Positions 17,140-25,622 of a DNA stretch of 34,763 bases are shown here, in pieces. The notes beneath the pieces were generated by a model, which was not told the DNA's origin, searched no databases, and worked only from the letters and a program-made list of their open reading frames with translations. A program made the position numbers and the translations under genes. The stretch lies in NCBI GenBank assembly GCA_020345745.1, contig CP070768.1:105905-140667 (forward strand), given 5' to 3'. This DNA comes from Desulfobacterales bacterium (lineage in GTDB: Bacteria > Desulfobacterota > Desulfobacteria > Desulfobacterales > UBA11574). Numbering within the stretch: the first letter of the stretch is position 1; every line of letters begins with the position of its first letter.

Positions 17140-18228
17140 ATGAAACAATTAAAAGACTGGTTTGTACCGTGGCTGATGACTGCTAGAGAATACAATGTGA
17201 GTATTCTCGACAAAGCTTGGGCAAATCCGGAATATGCCAGATTAATGTTGAATGAAAACCCGATCCCTCCCTCGGAAAAAGTGGTTAACGCGGTGGCAGA
17301 AGCTGTGAAAAGCGGACATCGATATCCGGACAGCATGAAACGGTTGAGAATCAAGATCGGCAACATGTATGGTCTGGGGCCGGATAATGTTGCCCTTTGC
17401 AATGGATCTTCGGAGATTATTGACGCCATGATGCGCATTTTTTTGCAGCCGGGTGATGAGATTATCATGTCGACACCCACATTTGAATTGTTCCCACCCC
17501 GTGCCGAGCTTTGCGGTGGAAAAGCCGTTCAGATTCCTTTACGTGAAGGTGACCTGCAGTATGATGTGGATGGAATGCTGAATGCAATCAATGAAAAAAC
17601 CAAATTGATTTTGATTATTAACCCCAATAATCCGACCGGTGTTTTTATCGATGACGCTGATCTTGAGCGGTTTTGTGAGACAGGCATTCCACTATGTATT
17701 GATGAAGCTTACCGTGACTATCATCCAGATCATCCGTCAAAGGCCCCCTTGATAGAAAAATACCCTCAAGTGTTCTTGTCGGTAACCTTATCGAAGGCGC
17801 ACGGTTTTGCTGGAATCAGATTTGGGTATTTGCTGGGCACTGAGGAGATGGTCGATGCATTCAACACCATGTTTTTGCCATGGAACGTCAACCTCATGTC
17901 GATGGCTGCTGCAGAAGCGATTCTGGATAACCCGCAAGAGATTGAAGCAAAAGTCCAACACAACAATCGATGGATGGATATTTTTTATGAAGAACTCAAA
18001 AAACTGGGGCTGAAACCCTTTGAGGCGCATGGGAATTACATGCTGGTCGATGCTACCATGACCGGCAAAACAACCGAAGAGATTCTACAGTCCGCCATCG
18101 ACATGGAGAAAGTCTTTCTTAAAAAAATCGGCGAAATTCATGGTAAATCCGGATACTTTAGAGTGACTCCCGGTACCGATGAAGAGAATGAAAGATTTGT
18201 GAAATTTGCCCGAAGGTATTTTGGCTAA
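17140..18228 (+). CDS. HisC-like PLP-dependent aminotransferase (class I/II)
   Basis: 362 residues from ATG 17140, chosen over an upstream TTG because AAGGAG sits 7 bases before it. Fold-type I aminotransferase: LNENPIPPS near the start, NGSSEIID for cofactor phosphate, NPNNPTG at 161-167, Asp188 in CIDEAY, Schiff-base Lys219 in TLSKAHGFAGIRFGY, and a C-terminal Arg in YFRVTPG. It resembles histidinol-phosphate aminotransferase, but there is no histidine operon here. Its gene is tightly coupled to the flavoprotein gene downstream (4-19 bases apart) and follows ald. A catabolic aminotransferase passing the amino group to pyruvate fits best; decarboxylation of a phospho-amino acid (CobD-like) is an alternative. 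Confidence 0.88.
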   Translation: MKQLKDWFVPWLMTAREYNVSILDKAWANPEYARLMLNENPIPPSEKVVNAVAEAVKSGHRYPDSMKRLRIKIGNMYGLGPDNVALCNGSSEIIDAMMRIFLQPGDEIIMSTPTFELFPPRAELCGGKAVQIPLREGDLQYDVDGMLNAINEKTKLILIINPNNPTGVFIDDADLERFCETGIPLCIDEAYRDYHPDHPSKAPLIEKYPQVFLSVTLSKAHGFAGIRFGYLLGTEEMVDAFNTMFLPWNVNLMSMAAAEAILDNPQEIEAKVQHNNRWMDIFYEELKKLGLKPFEAHGNYMLVDATMTGKTTEEILQSAIDMEKVFLKKIGEIHGKSGYFRVTPGTDEENERFVKFARRYFG

Positions 18229-18247
18229 ACGTATGAAAAGAGGGTCG

Positions 18248-20671
18248 ATGCCAGACAGCGCCCGGGTGGTCATTATTGGAGGAGGCATCATCGGGTGTAG
18301 TGTTGCGTACCATCTGACCAAAATGGGTTGGAAGGATGTTGTATTGTTGGATAAAGGTGAGTTGACCAGCGGATCTACGTGGCATGCAGCGGGTCTTGTG
18401 GGGCAGTTGCGATCAGATAGAAATCTTACGAGAATGCTTCAATACAGTGTCTTTCTTTATGAACAGCTCGAAGCAGAGACCGGCTTGAACACCGGCTGGA
18501 ATCCGTGTGGTTGCCTGCACTTAGCGAGTACGAAGGAGCGGATGTATGAATTGAAAAAGGGAGTTACAACGGCTCGCAGCTTCGGACTGGAGATGCATAT
18601 CGTTTCACCGAAGGAGGCCTATGATCTTTGTCCGATACTATCTTTGGAGGGTATCATCGGAGCGGCGTTTATGCCCACGGACGGTCAGGCCGACCCTGCA
18701 GGACTTACACAAGCTATGGCAAAAGGCGCGAAAGACCGCGGCGCCAAGGTTTTTCAAAACACGCTTGTCACCGGATTTGAGTTTGCTAAAAAGCGCGTCG
18801 ACGTTATCAAGACCAACAAAGGTGATATTCAGTGCGAAATCCTTGTCAACTGCACGGGCATGTGGGGGTATCAGATTGGTGAAATGATGGGGGTTAATAT
18901 CCCGGTAGTTCCTTTCCAACACCAGTTTCTCGTTACGGATGCGATTAAAGGACTACCGCAACACTTGCCCACCGTACGAGATAAAGACAGCCTGATTTAT
19001 TACAAAAAAGAAGTCGATGGTCTGGTTATGGGGGGGTACGAAAGAGATGGAATACCCTGGTCCATTGGCGGCGTTTCCAATGATTTTACGTCCCAGTTAC
19101 TTGAACCTGATTTTGATCATTTTCAGACCCTTTCGGTACCGGCTATGAAACGGACACCGTGCCTGGAAGACGCAGGAATTGTTAAACTGTTTAACGGACC
19201 AGAGGCTTTCACACCGGACGGGAACGCCATTATGGGACCAGCCCCGGAGATTGACAATTGTTATGTTGCCGTGGGTTTTAATGCATTTGGTATTGCTGCC
19301 GGTGGCGGTGCCGGCCGCATGATGGCAGAATGGATTGTTGAAGGAGAGCCGAGCCTTGATATATGGCCCTTGGATATCCGAAGGTTTGGACCACATCATA
19401 AAAGCCGGAGCTACAATGTGGAAAGAACCAGAGAGATCTATGGTAAGCATTATACGATTCACTGGCCATACGAGGAACACGATTCGGTCCGTGGAGTAAG
19501 ACTAAGCCCCTTGTATACTATTTTAAAAGAGAAAGGAGCGGTTTTTGGTGCCAAATATGGCTGGGAACGAGCCAACTGGTTTGCTCCAGAAGGTGTTGAT
19601 CCTAAAGACAAGTTGACTTTTGAGATTCCCCATTGGTTTGAACATGTAGGAAACGAACATCATGCGGCACGAGAAAGCGTGGTACTCATCGACCAGTCAT
19701 CCTTTGCCAAGTTTGAAATTAGTGGTTCCAAAGCACTCAAGTATTTAAACTGGCTGGCAGCTAATGATATAAAGAAACCTGTAGGTAGTGTTACATATTC
19801 CCAGTTGTGTAACGCGCGAGGGACAGTTGAAGCGGATGTGACAATCACCCGTTTAAAAGACGATACTTTCTTTATCGTCACCGGTACCGCTTTCGGACTT
19901 CGTGATGCTGAATGGATCAAAAGGCATATGCCAAAGGACGGTTCGGTAATGTTTCGTGATGTGACTTCAGCCTTTGCTGTCATTAATGTGATTGGCCCCA
20001 ACTCCCGAAGGCTGTTAAAAAAAGTTGCCCAAGATGATGTAAGTCATGAGAATTTTAACTTTGGAGAATGTAAGATGCTAACCGTCGGATATACACCTGT
20101 GACTGCCCTTCGCATCACATATGTTGGCGAATTGGGCTATGAACTTTATATTCCTAATGAATTTGCGTGTCACGTCTATGAAGCCCTCTGGGAGGCGGGT
20201 CAGGATTTAGGTGTTAGAAATGCGGGTTATCGATGTGTTAATTCCCTTCATTTTGAAAAAGGATACTGCTACTGGGGAGCTGAATTGACTCCAGAATATA
20301 CACCTTATGATGCGGGTTTAGTATTTGGTGTTGCGTTGAACAAGGCCGATTTTCTCGGTCGAGACGCTCTAATTAAGGTAAAGGAAAAAGGACCAAAGTG
20401 GAAACTATGCTCATTTACTATTGATGCAGATGACCCGGTTATGGTCAGGGGGAGTGAGCCGATTATACATAACGGCAAAGTTATTGGGATTACGACCAGC
20501 GGCGGTTTTGGTTACACAATCGGAAAGACCATCGTATATAGCTATATTCCAATAGCGCATGCAAACCACACCAGCGGTTATGAGATAGAGGTTTATATGG
20601 AGAAATTCCCAATTACTCGCCATGACAATCGTTCCCTCTATGACCCGGAACGCAAAAAAATTCTTGTATAG
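18248..20671 (+). CDS. Dimethylglycine/sarcosine dehydrogenase-like flavoprotein with GcvT domain
   Basis: About 807 residues from ATG 18248. ATG 18233 is an alternative start, and a TTG at 18206 would overlap the previous gene. The N-terminal DAO-type FAD domain (about 5-370) has VVIIGGGIIGCSVAYHL and TSGSTWHAAGL, whose His46 aligns with the covalent-FAD His of dimethylglycine dehydrogenase. A linker (FAO_M type) follows, then a GcvT folate-binding fold (about 435-700) and a GcvT C-terminal barrel (about 715-800). Such enzymes oxidise an N-methyl group and pass the one-carbon unit to tetrahydrofolate. The motif GTVEADVTITRL replaces the DD pair of glycine-cleavage T protein, as in the dehydrogenase branch. 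Tight linkage to an aminotransferase suggests demethylation, then transamination. Substrate unproven. Confidence 0.9.
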   Translation: MPDSARVVIIGGGIIGCSVAYHLTKMGWKDVVLLDKGELTSGSTWHAAGLVGQLRSDRNLTRMLQYSVFLYEQLEAETGLNTGWNPCGCLHLASTKERMYELKKGVTTARSFGLEMHIVSPKEAYDLCPILSLEGIIGAAFMPTDGQADPAGLTQAMAKGAKDRGAKVFQNTLVTGFEFAKKRVDVIKTNKGDIQCEILVNCTGMWGYQIGEMMGVNIPVVPFQHQFLVTDAIKGLPQHLPTVRDKDSLIYYKKEVDGLVMGGYERDGIPWSIGGVSNDFTSQLLEPDFDHFQTLSVPAMKRTPCLEDAGIVKLFNGPEAFTPDGNAIMGPAPEIDNCYVAVGFNAFGIAAGGGAGRMMAEWIVEGEPSLDIWPLDIRRFGPHHKSRSYNVERTREIYGKHYTIHWPYEEHDSVRGVRLSPLYTILKEKGAVFGAKYGWERANWFAPEGVDPKDKLTFEIPHWFEHVGNEHHAARESVVLIDQSSFAKFEISGSKALKYLNWLAANDIKKPVGSVTYSQLCNARGTVEADVTITRLKDDTFFIVTGTAFGLRDAEWIKRHMPKDGSVMFRDVTSAFAVINVIGPNSRRLLKKVAQDDVSHENFNFGECKMLTVGYTPVTALRITYVGELGYELYIPNEFACHVYEALWEAGQDLGVRNAGYRCVNSLHFEKGYCYWGAELTPEYTPYDAGLVFGVALNKADFLGRDALIKVKEKGPKWKLCSFTIDADDPVMVRGSEPIIHNGKVIGITTSGGFGYTIGKTIVYSYIPIAHANHTSGYEIEVYMEKFPITRHDNRSLYDPERKKILV

Positions 20672-20736
20672 AATCAGTTTCGCATTTTTTTAAGTGAACC
20701 TTAAATACATACAGACTTATAAAGGTTATTAACAAA

Positions 20737-20848
20737 GAGACTTTTAAAAAATGCTGCCCGTTAAAGGGGGTTTCAAGGCCAAGTCGGAGATCCCGGACGT
20801 TGGGCCGGGGCTGGGATAGGTCAAAAGGGGGCGTTTTTCAAAGGCCTT
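20737..20848. repeat. TIR element, GAGACCTTTGAAAAACG family, copy 4 (divergent interior)
   Basis: 112 bases with GAGACTTTTAAAAAATGC at the left and GCGTTTTTCAAAGGCCTTG at the right, an imperfect inverted pair matching the termini of the other copies. The interior (CGGAGATCCCGGACGTTGGG) is different from theirs. It separates the flavoprotein and aldolase genes. Confidence 0.65.
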
Positions 20849-20864
20849 GTGATAGGAGGAAGAC

Positions 20865-21740
20865 ATGCCCATAGCCAATGCAAAAGATATGCTTTTGAAA
20901 GCAACCGAGGAAAAATATGCTGTCGGTGCTTTTAATGTTACGAATCTTATCCAGCTAAAGGCAGTGGTAGAGGCTGCGATCGCCAAGAGCGCCCCCCTTA
21001 TCATTCAAGCATCTGTAGCACCATCTAAATTTTTAGGACCCAAAGTGATTGCTGCCATTTACAAAACCATAGCCGAGTCTGCACCCATTCCGATTTGTTT
21101 ACATCTGGATCATTGCAATGATGTCGAATTCTGTAAAACGTGTGCTGATGCCGGTTATACCAATATTATGATTGATGCATCAAAACAAGATTTTGCAGAA
21201 AACATCAGGCAAACCAAAGAGATATGTGATTACTGCCATGAAATCGGGACGATTTCAGTGGAAGGTGAACTCGGAACCGTATCCGGAATTGAAGACCAGG
21301 TTAAAGTGGCCGAAGACGAAGCACAGTTATGCGATCCAGAGCAGGCACTGGAATTCGTAGACCAAACAGAGGTTGATATTTTCGCTCCTGCTATTGGAAC
21401 TGCTCACGGTGTTTACAAGACCAAAGATCCGAAACTTGACTTTGATAGACTGAAAAAAATTGCAAATTTGATCAACGGCAGCCAACCAAGAGTTCCTTTG
21501 GTTATTCACGGCGGCACCGGCTTGCAGCCGGATGTCGTAAAAAGACTCATATCTCTTGGTGGATCAAAATTTAATGTATCAACCGATTTGAAACATACGT
21601 TAATCGATACCACTTACGACTATATTTCATCTCATAGAAACGAATATAATCCAGGTAAAATTGATGCAGTTGTAAAAGAGGCGATTAAGGGTAGAATCGA
21701 ATATTGGATCGAGCTATTGGGGTGTGCAGGTAAGGCCTAA
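20865..21740 (+). CDS. Class II fructose-bisphosphate aldolase family (KbaY/GatY/FbaA-like)
   Basis: 291 residues. Metal aldolase core: catalytic Asp82 and zinc His83 in HLDHC, Glu in VEGELG at 132-137, zinc His181 in GTAHGVY, zinc His215 in HGGTGL, and phosphate-binding KFNVSTDLK. The family splits a ketose 1-phosphate or bisphosphate into dihydroxyacetone phosphate and an aldehyde. Glycolysis is possible, but its place in this cluster, between a flavoprotein and a sugar-bisphosphate-type phosphatase, leaves room for a special ketose substrate. Start confirmed by AGGAGGAAG. The TIR element just upstream may separate it from the transcript before it. Confidence 0.9.
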   Translation: MPIANAKDMLLKATEEKYAVGAFNVTNLIQLKAVVEAAIAKSAPLIIQASVAPSKFLGPKVIAAIYKTIAESAPIPICLHLDHCNDVEFCKTCADAGYTNIMIDASKQDFAENIRQTKEICDYCHEIGTISVEGELGTVSGIEDQVKVAEDEAQLCDPEQALEFVDQTEVDIFAPAIGTAHGVYKTKDPKLDFDRLKKIANLINGSQPRVPLVIHGGTGLQPDVVKRLISLGGSKFNVSTDLKHTLIDTTYDYISSHRNEYNPGKIDAVVKEAIKGRIEYWIELLGCAGKA

Positions 21741-21844
21741 CGCAAAGAGCATAGCGCATAGCGCTAAGAATAAGCACAAGAAACGCCATGCACTATTCGC
21801 TATGCACCAAGCGTATTTACAACCGACCTTAGGAGGTATTAGTA
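21741..21844. other. Short spacer with GCATAGCG direct and inverted repeats
   Basis: About 100 bases between the aldolase and HAD genes. GCATAGCGCATAGCGCT near the left is partly complementary to CGCTATGC further right, so a hairpin can form. AGGAGG at the right end is the ribosome site of the HAD gene. Confidence 0.45.
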
Positions 21845-22609
21845 ATGTCAAACATAAAAGCAATCTTTTTTGATCAGGACGGTGTCATCATCGATACAGA
21901 AAAAGATGGCCACCGGGTCGCATTTAATGAAATGTTTAAGGCTTTTGGTTACGATTTTCAGTGGGATGTAGACAAGTATCATCAGCTTCTTCAAATCTCA
22001 GGTGGAAAGGAGCGGATGCGGCACTACTTCCGTGAAGAAGGTATCTTTCCTGATTTTACAGACGAAGAAGAAACAGACCTGTTATTAAAACTCCATAAAC
22101 AAAAAACGGAAATATTTGTCAACCTGATCGAAAGTGGCAAGCTACCGTTGAGAACCGGTGTGAAAAGGTTGATGATCGAAGCCATGGACAAGGGCCTCAC
22201 ATTAGGGGTTTGCACCACAGCCAATGAAAGATCTGCCAACGCCATTGCCAGAGGGATGCTTCATGACATAGCATTCGAATTTGTCCTTGCAGGAGATGTC
22301 GTCAGCAAAAAAAAGCCGGACCCGGAAATTTATCTGCTAGCGCTTAAGAAAACCGGGCTCAATCCAAAGGAGTGTATTGTGATCGAGGATTCGAGAAATG
22401 GGGTTTTGGCAGCCAAAAAAGCCGGTATGCACATTGTTGCAACAACAAATATTTATACGGAAGATGAGGATCTAAGCGAGGCGGATATTGTGGTTACCAG
22501 CTTGGGTGATCCTGAAGGGAAAAAAGGCATCCTTAAAAGAGCGGATAAACAGCTTGAATTTAATGGTGTTCTTACCATTGAACAGTTGTTGAAATATTTT
22601 TCGACTTAA
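21845..22609 (+). CDS. HAD-family phosphatase, CbbY-like
   Basis: 254 residues. HAD motif I FFDQDGVIID (nucleophile Asp10, acid/base Asp12), motif II Thr in VCTTANERS, motif III Lys in SKKKPDPEIY, motif IV IEDSRNGVLAA. The cap region HRVAFNEMFKAFG and QISGGKERMRHYF is the hallmark of CbbY, which dephosphorylates xylulose-1,5-bisphosphate, a RuBisCO by-product. No RuBisCO is visible here, so another sugar bisphosphate is likely. The cap does not look like that of phosphonoacetaldehyde hydrolase, so this is not PhnX. Strong ribosome site AGGAGG. It is the last gene of the plus-strand cluster, convergent with the DUF47 gene. Confidence 0.88.
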   Translation: MSNIKAIFFDQDGVIIDTEKDGHRVAFNEMFKAFGYDFQWDVDKYHQLLQISGGKERMRHYFREEGIFPDFTDEEETDLLLKLHKQKTEIFVNLIESGKLPLRTGVKRLMIEAMDKGLTLGVCTTANERSANAIARGMLHDIAFEFVLAGDVVSKKKPDPEIYLLALKKTGLNPKECIVIEDSRNGVLAAKKAGMHIVATTNIYTEDEDLSEADIVVTSLGDPEGKKGILKRADKQLEFNGVLTIEQLLKYFST

Positions 22610-22672
22610 CCGGGAATGCTTTGGATAACTTGTGTTTATCTAAACCACTGAAATAACGGAACGCTTTACTTG

Positions 22673-22735
22673 GATCCTTTCACTATATAGCGTGACAGCA
22701 TCCGCTCGCTGTCGTAAGGAGTGGATGGAAGGATT
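22673..22735. other. Imperfect hairpin in the convergent spacer
   Basis: GACAGC and GCTGTC (about 22693-22712) form a perfect 6-bp stem. Flanking ATCCTTTC and GGAAGGAT extend it imperfectly. It lies between convergent genes, so a role in ending transcripts is plausible, but there is no U-run. Confidence 0.4.
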
Positions 22736-22785
22736 GTCCCATCAAAACCCCACAAGACCGTATACCATTTAATCGATAAACACGG

Positions 22786-23436
22786 TCAAATCATGGATTT
22801 CAAAGTAACCAGCTCCAGTCGATCGGCAGCGTCTTCAGCCAGATCAGCCACCTCCACGATGGTATCGAGGCAGAGTCTTAAGTGAATCTTGTGGCTGTAA
22901 TCCAAGTCAGATGGGAAAATTTTCTTTGTGATATCCCATTCCATCTTGTCCACACTGGATTCGATAAGACCGATTTCCTTCGAATGTTGACGCGCAACCT
23001 CTATCGGGCATATGCCTTTTAGATAACACAGAACGGCATGTTTAAGCGGTGCACTAACACCCAGTGATTCTTTAATTACCTCAAGATAATCAGTTTTTAA
23101 AAAATCAGGAATAACCGGACGCTGATTTAAAAAGAAATCACAGCATTTTTCAGCAGAGTTGGCAACCATATCGATACTTTCCACGAGCTTGTAGATATCT
23201 TCACGAATCAGAGGCATGTATGCACCGGAGTACAGTTTATCTCGTATGTCGTGCCTGATCAAGTCAGCTTCCAATTCGATTTTATCTGTCTCTCGAGCCA
23301 AAATTTTTGCCTCATCGATATTATTGTCAAGATAGGCCTCAAGCGTTTTAATGGCTTTAGACAGACACTCTTCCATTTTATCTGCATGTTTTTCGATAAG
23401 CTCAATGACTTCCTTTTCTTTTTTAAAAATGATCAT
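22786..23436 (-). CDS. DUF47 family protein (PhoU-like, Pit accessory)
   Basis: 216 residues, almost all helical, matching the DUF47/TIGR00153 family, whose fold resembles PhoU. Features are an acidic helix ending KIELEADLIRHDIRDKLY, then SIDMVANSAEKC and CLDTIVEVADLAEDAADRLEL, the E/DxxxD pairs thought to bind metal ions. These proteins are encoded with PiT phosphate transporters and probably adjust their activity. Here it is 24 bases downstream of the PiT gene on the same strand with a perfect AGGAGG site, so the two are an operon. Confidence 0.92.
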   Translation of the reverse strand: MIIFKKEKEVIELIEKHADKMEECLSKAIKTLEAYLDNNIDEAKILARETDKIELEADLIRHDIRDKLYSGAYMPLIREDIYKLVESIDMVANSAEKCCDFFLNQRPVIPDFLKTDYLEVIKESLGVSAPLKHAVLCYLKGICPIEVARQHSKEIGLIESSVDKMEWDITKKIFPSDLDYSHKIHLRLCLDTIVEVADLAEDAADRLELVTLKSMI

Positions 23437-23460
23437 TAATCCTCCTAAAACATTTGTTTA

Positions 23461-24462
23461 TCAAAATATAATTTTTATCGCCCTATACAGTAAAAAAGAT
23501 GATCCTGCTCCCAGGCAGGGAGTCGATATCCATCCTATAAGGATTGTCACGATGGTTTTGTTGCTAATGGCTTTCATTCCTTTTGTAAGGCCAACTCCCA
23601 CGACAGCACCCACAATAGCTGCAGATGTGGAAACCGGGATCCCAAAAATTGAAAAAAGATGAATTCCAAAAGCTGAAGAAATCTGGGCTACAAAAGCGCC
23701 AGGAATATCAAGAGGGGTTATACCTTTTCCGACCGTATCGGTGACCTTTTTTCCGTATGTAATAGCGCCGACAGCAATCGAAACGCTTCCAATAAAAAGA
23801 AGTATGGTGGGATTGACAATTCCAAGATTGGCAATGGGTCCTACGGCAATTCCAGCGTGATTCGCCCCAAGGGAGTAGGCTACATAACAACCTGACATTA
23901 AGGCCAACCACCCCAGTACGTTTTGAACAAGAATGGTGCTTATTCTAATTCTTCTTATGACAAAGCGCATTAATTGTGATAAAATAAATGATAATGCCAT
24001 GGCAAGCGAGGGGCATATAACCCAACTTCCAGCAATTATAATTAGCTTCGAATAATTAACATCAGCGCCAACAGCAAGGCCGATACCAGTGATACTACCG
24101 ACGATGGCTTGAGATGTTGAAGTGGGAATTCTGAAGAAAGTGGCCATGGTCACAAAAAATCCTGAACAGAAAAGTGCGACGATAATGGCCAGAAAGTCAA
24201 GGTCTGCTTTAACAATCCCTTTTCCAATAGTTTTCATGACTTGGTGCCCCTGGAGTAGCCCTCCTAATACGACAAAGATTGCGACTAGAGTAACAGCTTT
24301 TTTGAATGATAATAGTCCGCACCCTACAGTGGGTCCAATACAGTTTGCCGTATCGTTTGCGCCGATATTCCAGCCGACATAGGCGCCAGCACCCAATATG
24401 AAAAAAAATATTAGCTCGATGATTCCCTCAACTGAAATCCCAATTGAGCGAAAAGCGCTCAA
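23461..24462 (-). CDS. PiT-family inorganic phosphate transporter
   Basis: 333 residues, about 10 membrane segments. The first family signature is GANDTANCIGPTVG near the N-terminus. The second-half counterpart reads GANHAGIAVGPIAN, a departure from the usual GANDxxN. PiT carriers move metal-phosphate with protons or sodium and can run in either direction. The reading frame has no ATG near the family's N-terminus. The only candidate is TTG at 24462, which lies in one arm of a perfect 10-bp inverted repeat (24441-24465) and has no ribosome site. The true start is therefore uncertain. It is co-transcribed with the DUF47 gene. Confidence 0.9.
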   Translation of the reverse strand: MSAFRSIGISVEGIIELIFFFILGAGAYVGWNIGANDTANCIGPTVGCGLLSFKKAVTLVAIFVVLGGLLQGHQVMKTIGKGIVKADLDFLAIIVALFCSGFFVTMATFFRIPTSTSQAIVGSITGIGLAVGADVNYSKLIIIAGSWVICPSLAMALSFILSQLMRFVIRRIRISTILVQNVLGWLALMSGCYVAYSLGANHAGIAVGPIANLGIVNPTILLFIGSVSIAVGAITYGKKVTDTVGKGITPLDIPGAFVAQISSAFGIHLFSIFGIPVSTSAAIVGAVVGVGLTKGMKAISNKTIVTILIGWISTPCLGAGSSFLLYRAIKIIF

Positions 24463-24465
24463 TTG
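24441..24465. repeat. Perfect 10-bp inverted repeat over the PiT start
   Basis: CAATTGAGCG (24441-24450) and CGCTCAATTG (24456-24465) are exact inverses around AAAAG. In the minus-strand mRNA the candidate UUG start of the PiT gene falls in the first arm, so the hairpin could hide it, or the repeat could be an operator. Confidence 0.7.
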
Positions 24466-24640
24466 AAGTTATTGGTTATGTGTTGTTCGAAAAAGAAATA
24501 CTTTCTTGTTTTATATTTCAAACTTTGGCGAGATAAAATTTTTCTTTGCTAGAAAAAACCAATAACCATTAACGGATAACGAATAACGCTTAATAGAGTT
24601 TGAGCTCGATTATGGTGAAATTATGAAGCTGGTACAAAGT

Positions 24641-25540
24641 TTACATGTGATATTTTTCTTTTAAGTGTTGTAGTTTTTTTTGGTACGATTTTCGGTAAAT
24701 GAGATTTTTTTGGTTGCTGATGTCGTTTAGGGAAAGATTGATATGGGGTCGGATATCGATGCCGTTGTCATTCAAAACAGCATCGTTTGCTTTGTCTAAT
24801 ATTCGTATGCAGTAGTAAGTGATTAGACTTCTCACTTTGGAATCTCTGCGCAGAAGATAGCTTCTTCCGGCAATGGTGCTCAGAAAAAATCCAGAATACT
24901 CATACAAAAGTTTTAAAGAAGGGCATCCTTGACGTTTGTCCTTGCAGCAGGTGTCGGATGTATAATATGAATAAAAAGCTGCGATCATCGATTCAAATAT
25001 GTCATTTTCGTTCTTCAAAATATCTTTGATTAACTCGATTCGTTTTTTTCCCAAGACCCTGTAAAAATGAGCCATGTTACGGGTTAAACTGATGATATCT
25101 CTATTTTCACCGACGACGATAGGCAATTTTTCTGACAGCTGCTGTATCATTTGGTTAAACAGACCGGTGGTGCCGTTGCCCAATTGTCGAAGGATAATAT
25201 AATTCTGTTTATCTAGGTAGGCAAAGAACGAAAAGACTTGTCGTTCCAGATCTTGACAGTCAATGTATTCTTTTTCCGGGGTCACTAAAGCGGGTTCATC
25301 TCCAAAAATTTCTGTTAATTTTTCTTGCGGGGCCAGCGTGATTTTATATAATGTGAGTTCGTCTTCCAGCTGGTTAATTTTGTCTTCCAGTTCTCCGGTC
25401 TTTTTCTCAGATTCGTTTCGCTGTTGGCTAATGGCAATATCAAGTTTTTCTTGGTGCCATTTCATGATTTGATGGTATGAGAAATAGCCGATACAGCCAA
25501 TAACGGCAGTAACAGTCAATATTTTAATGGCGCTTTTCAT
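24641..25540 (-). CDS. Membrane-anchored coiled-coil protein of unknown function
   Basis: 299 residues, not recognised. Residues 5-25 are hydrophobic (IKILTVTAVIGCIGYFSYHQ), a single membrane anchor or uncleaved signal. Residues about 30-68 are a charged coiled coil (QQRNESEKKTGELEDKINQL). The remainder is a helical, probably periplasmic domain with a Cys group DTCCKDKRQGC at about 204. The size and shape recall scaffolds or sensors of the envelope, but no motif supports that. The ATG has no clear ribosome site; its leader carries a hairpin and a minus-strand terminator. It lies upstream of the PiT gene on the same strand, separated by about 180 bases. Confidence 0.75.
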   Translation of the reverse strand: MKSAIKILTVTAVIGCIGYFSYHQIMKWHQEKLDIAISQQRNESEKKTGELEDKINQLEDELTLYKITLAPQEKLTEIFGDEPALVTPEKEYIDCQDLERQVFSFFAYLDKQNYIILRQLGNGTTGLFNQMIQQLSEKLPIVVGENRDIISLTRNMAHFYRVLGKKRIELIKDILKNENDIFESMIAAFYSYYTSDTCCKDKRQGCPSLKLLYEYSGFFLSTIAGRSYLLRRDSKVRSLITYYCIRILDKANDAVLNDNGIDIRPHINLSLNDISNQKNLIYRKSYQKKLQHLKEKYHM

Positions 25541-25582
25541 GTCAAATACGCTTTCTTTTTTTAGAGTGGCGAAGCCGCGTTA

Positions 25583-25607
25583 TATAGAATCGCGAAGCGA
25601 TTGTATA
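25583..25607. other. Perfect hairpin in the leader of the coiled-coil protein gene
   Basis: AATCGC-GAA-GCGATT, extended by TATAG and GTATA on either side. It lies 43 bases upstream of the start of the minus-strand gene. Confidence 0.5.
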
Positions 25608-25622
25608 ATTTGAAGTCTATAT

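Noticed and set aside
21845-22609. Phosphonoacetaldehyde hydrolase (PhnX)
   Set aside because: The nucleophile and cap motifs are those of CbbY; the Schiff-base Lys context of PhnX is absent.
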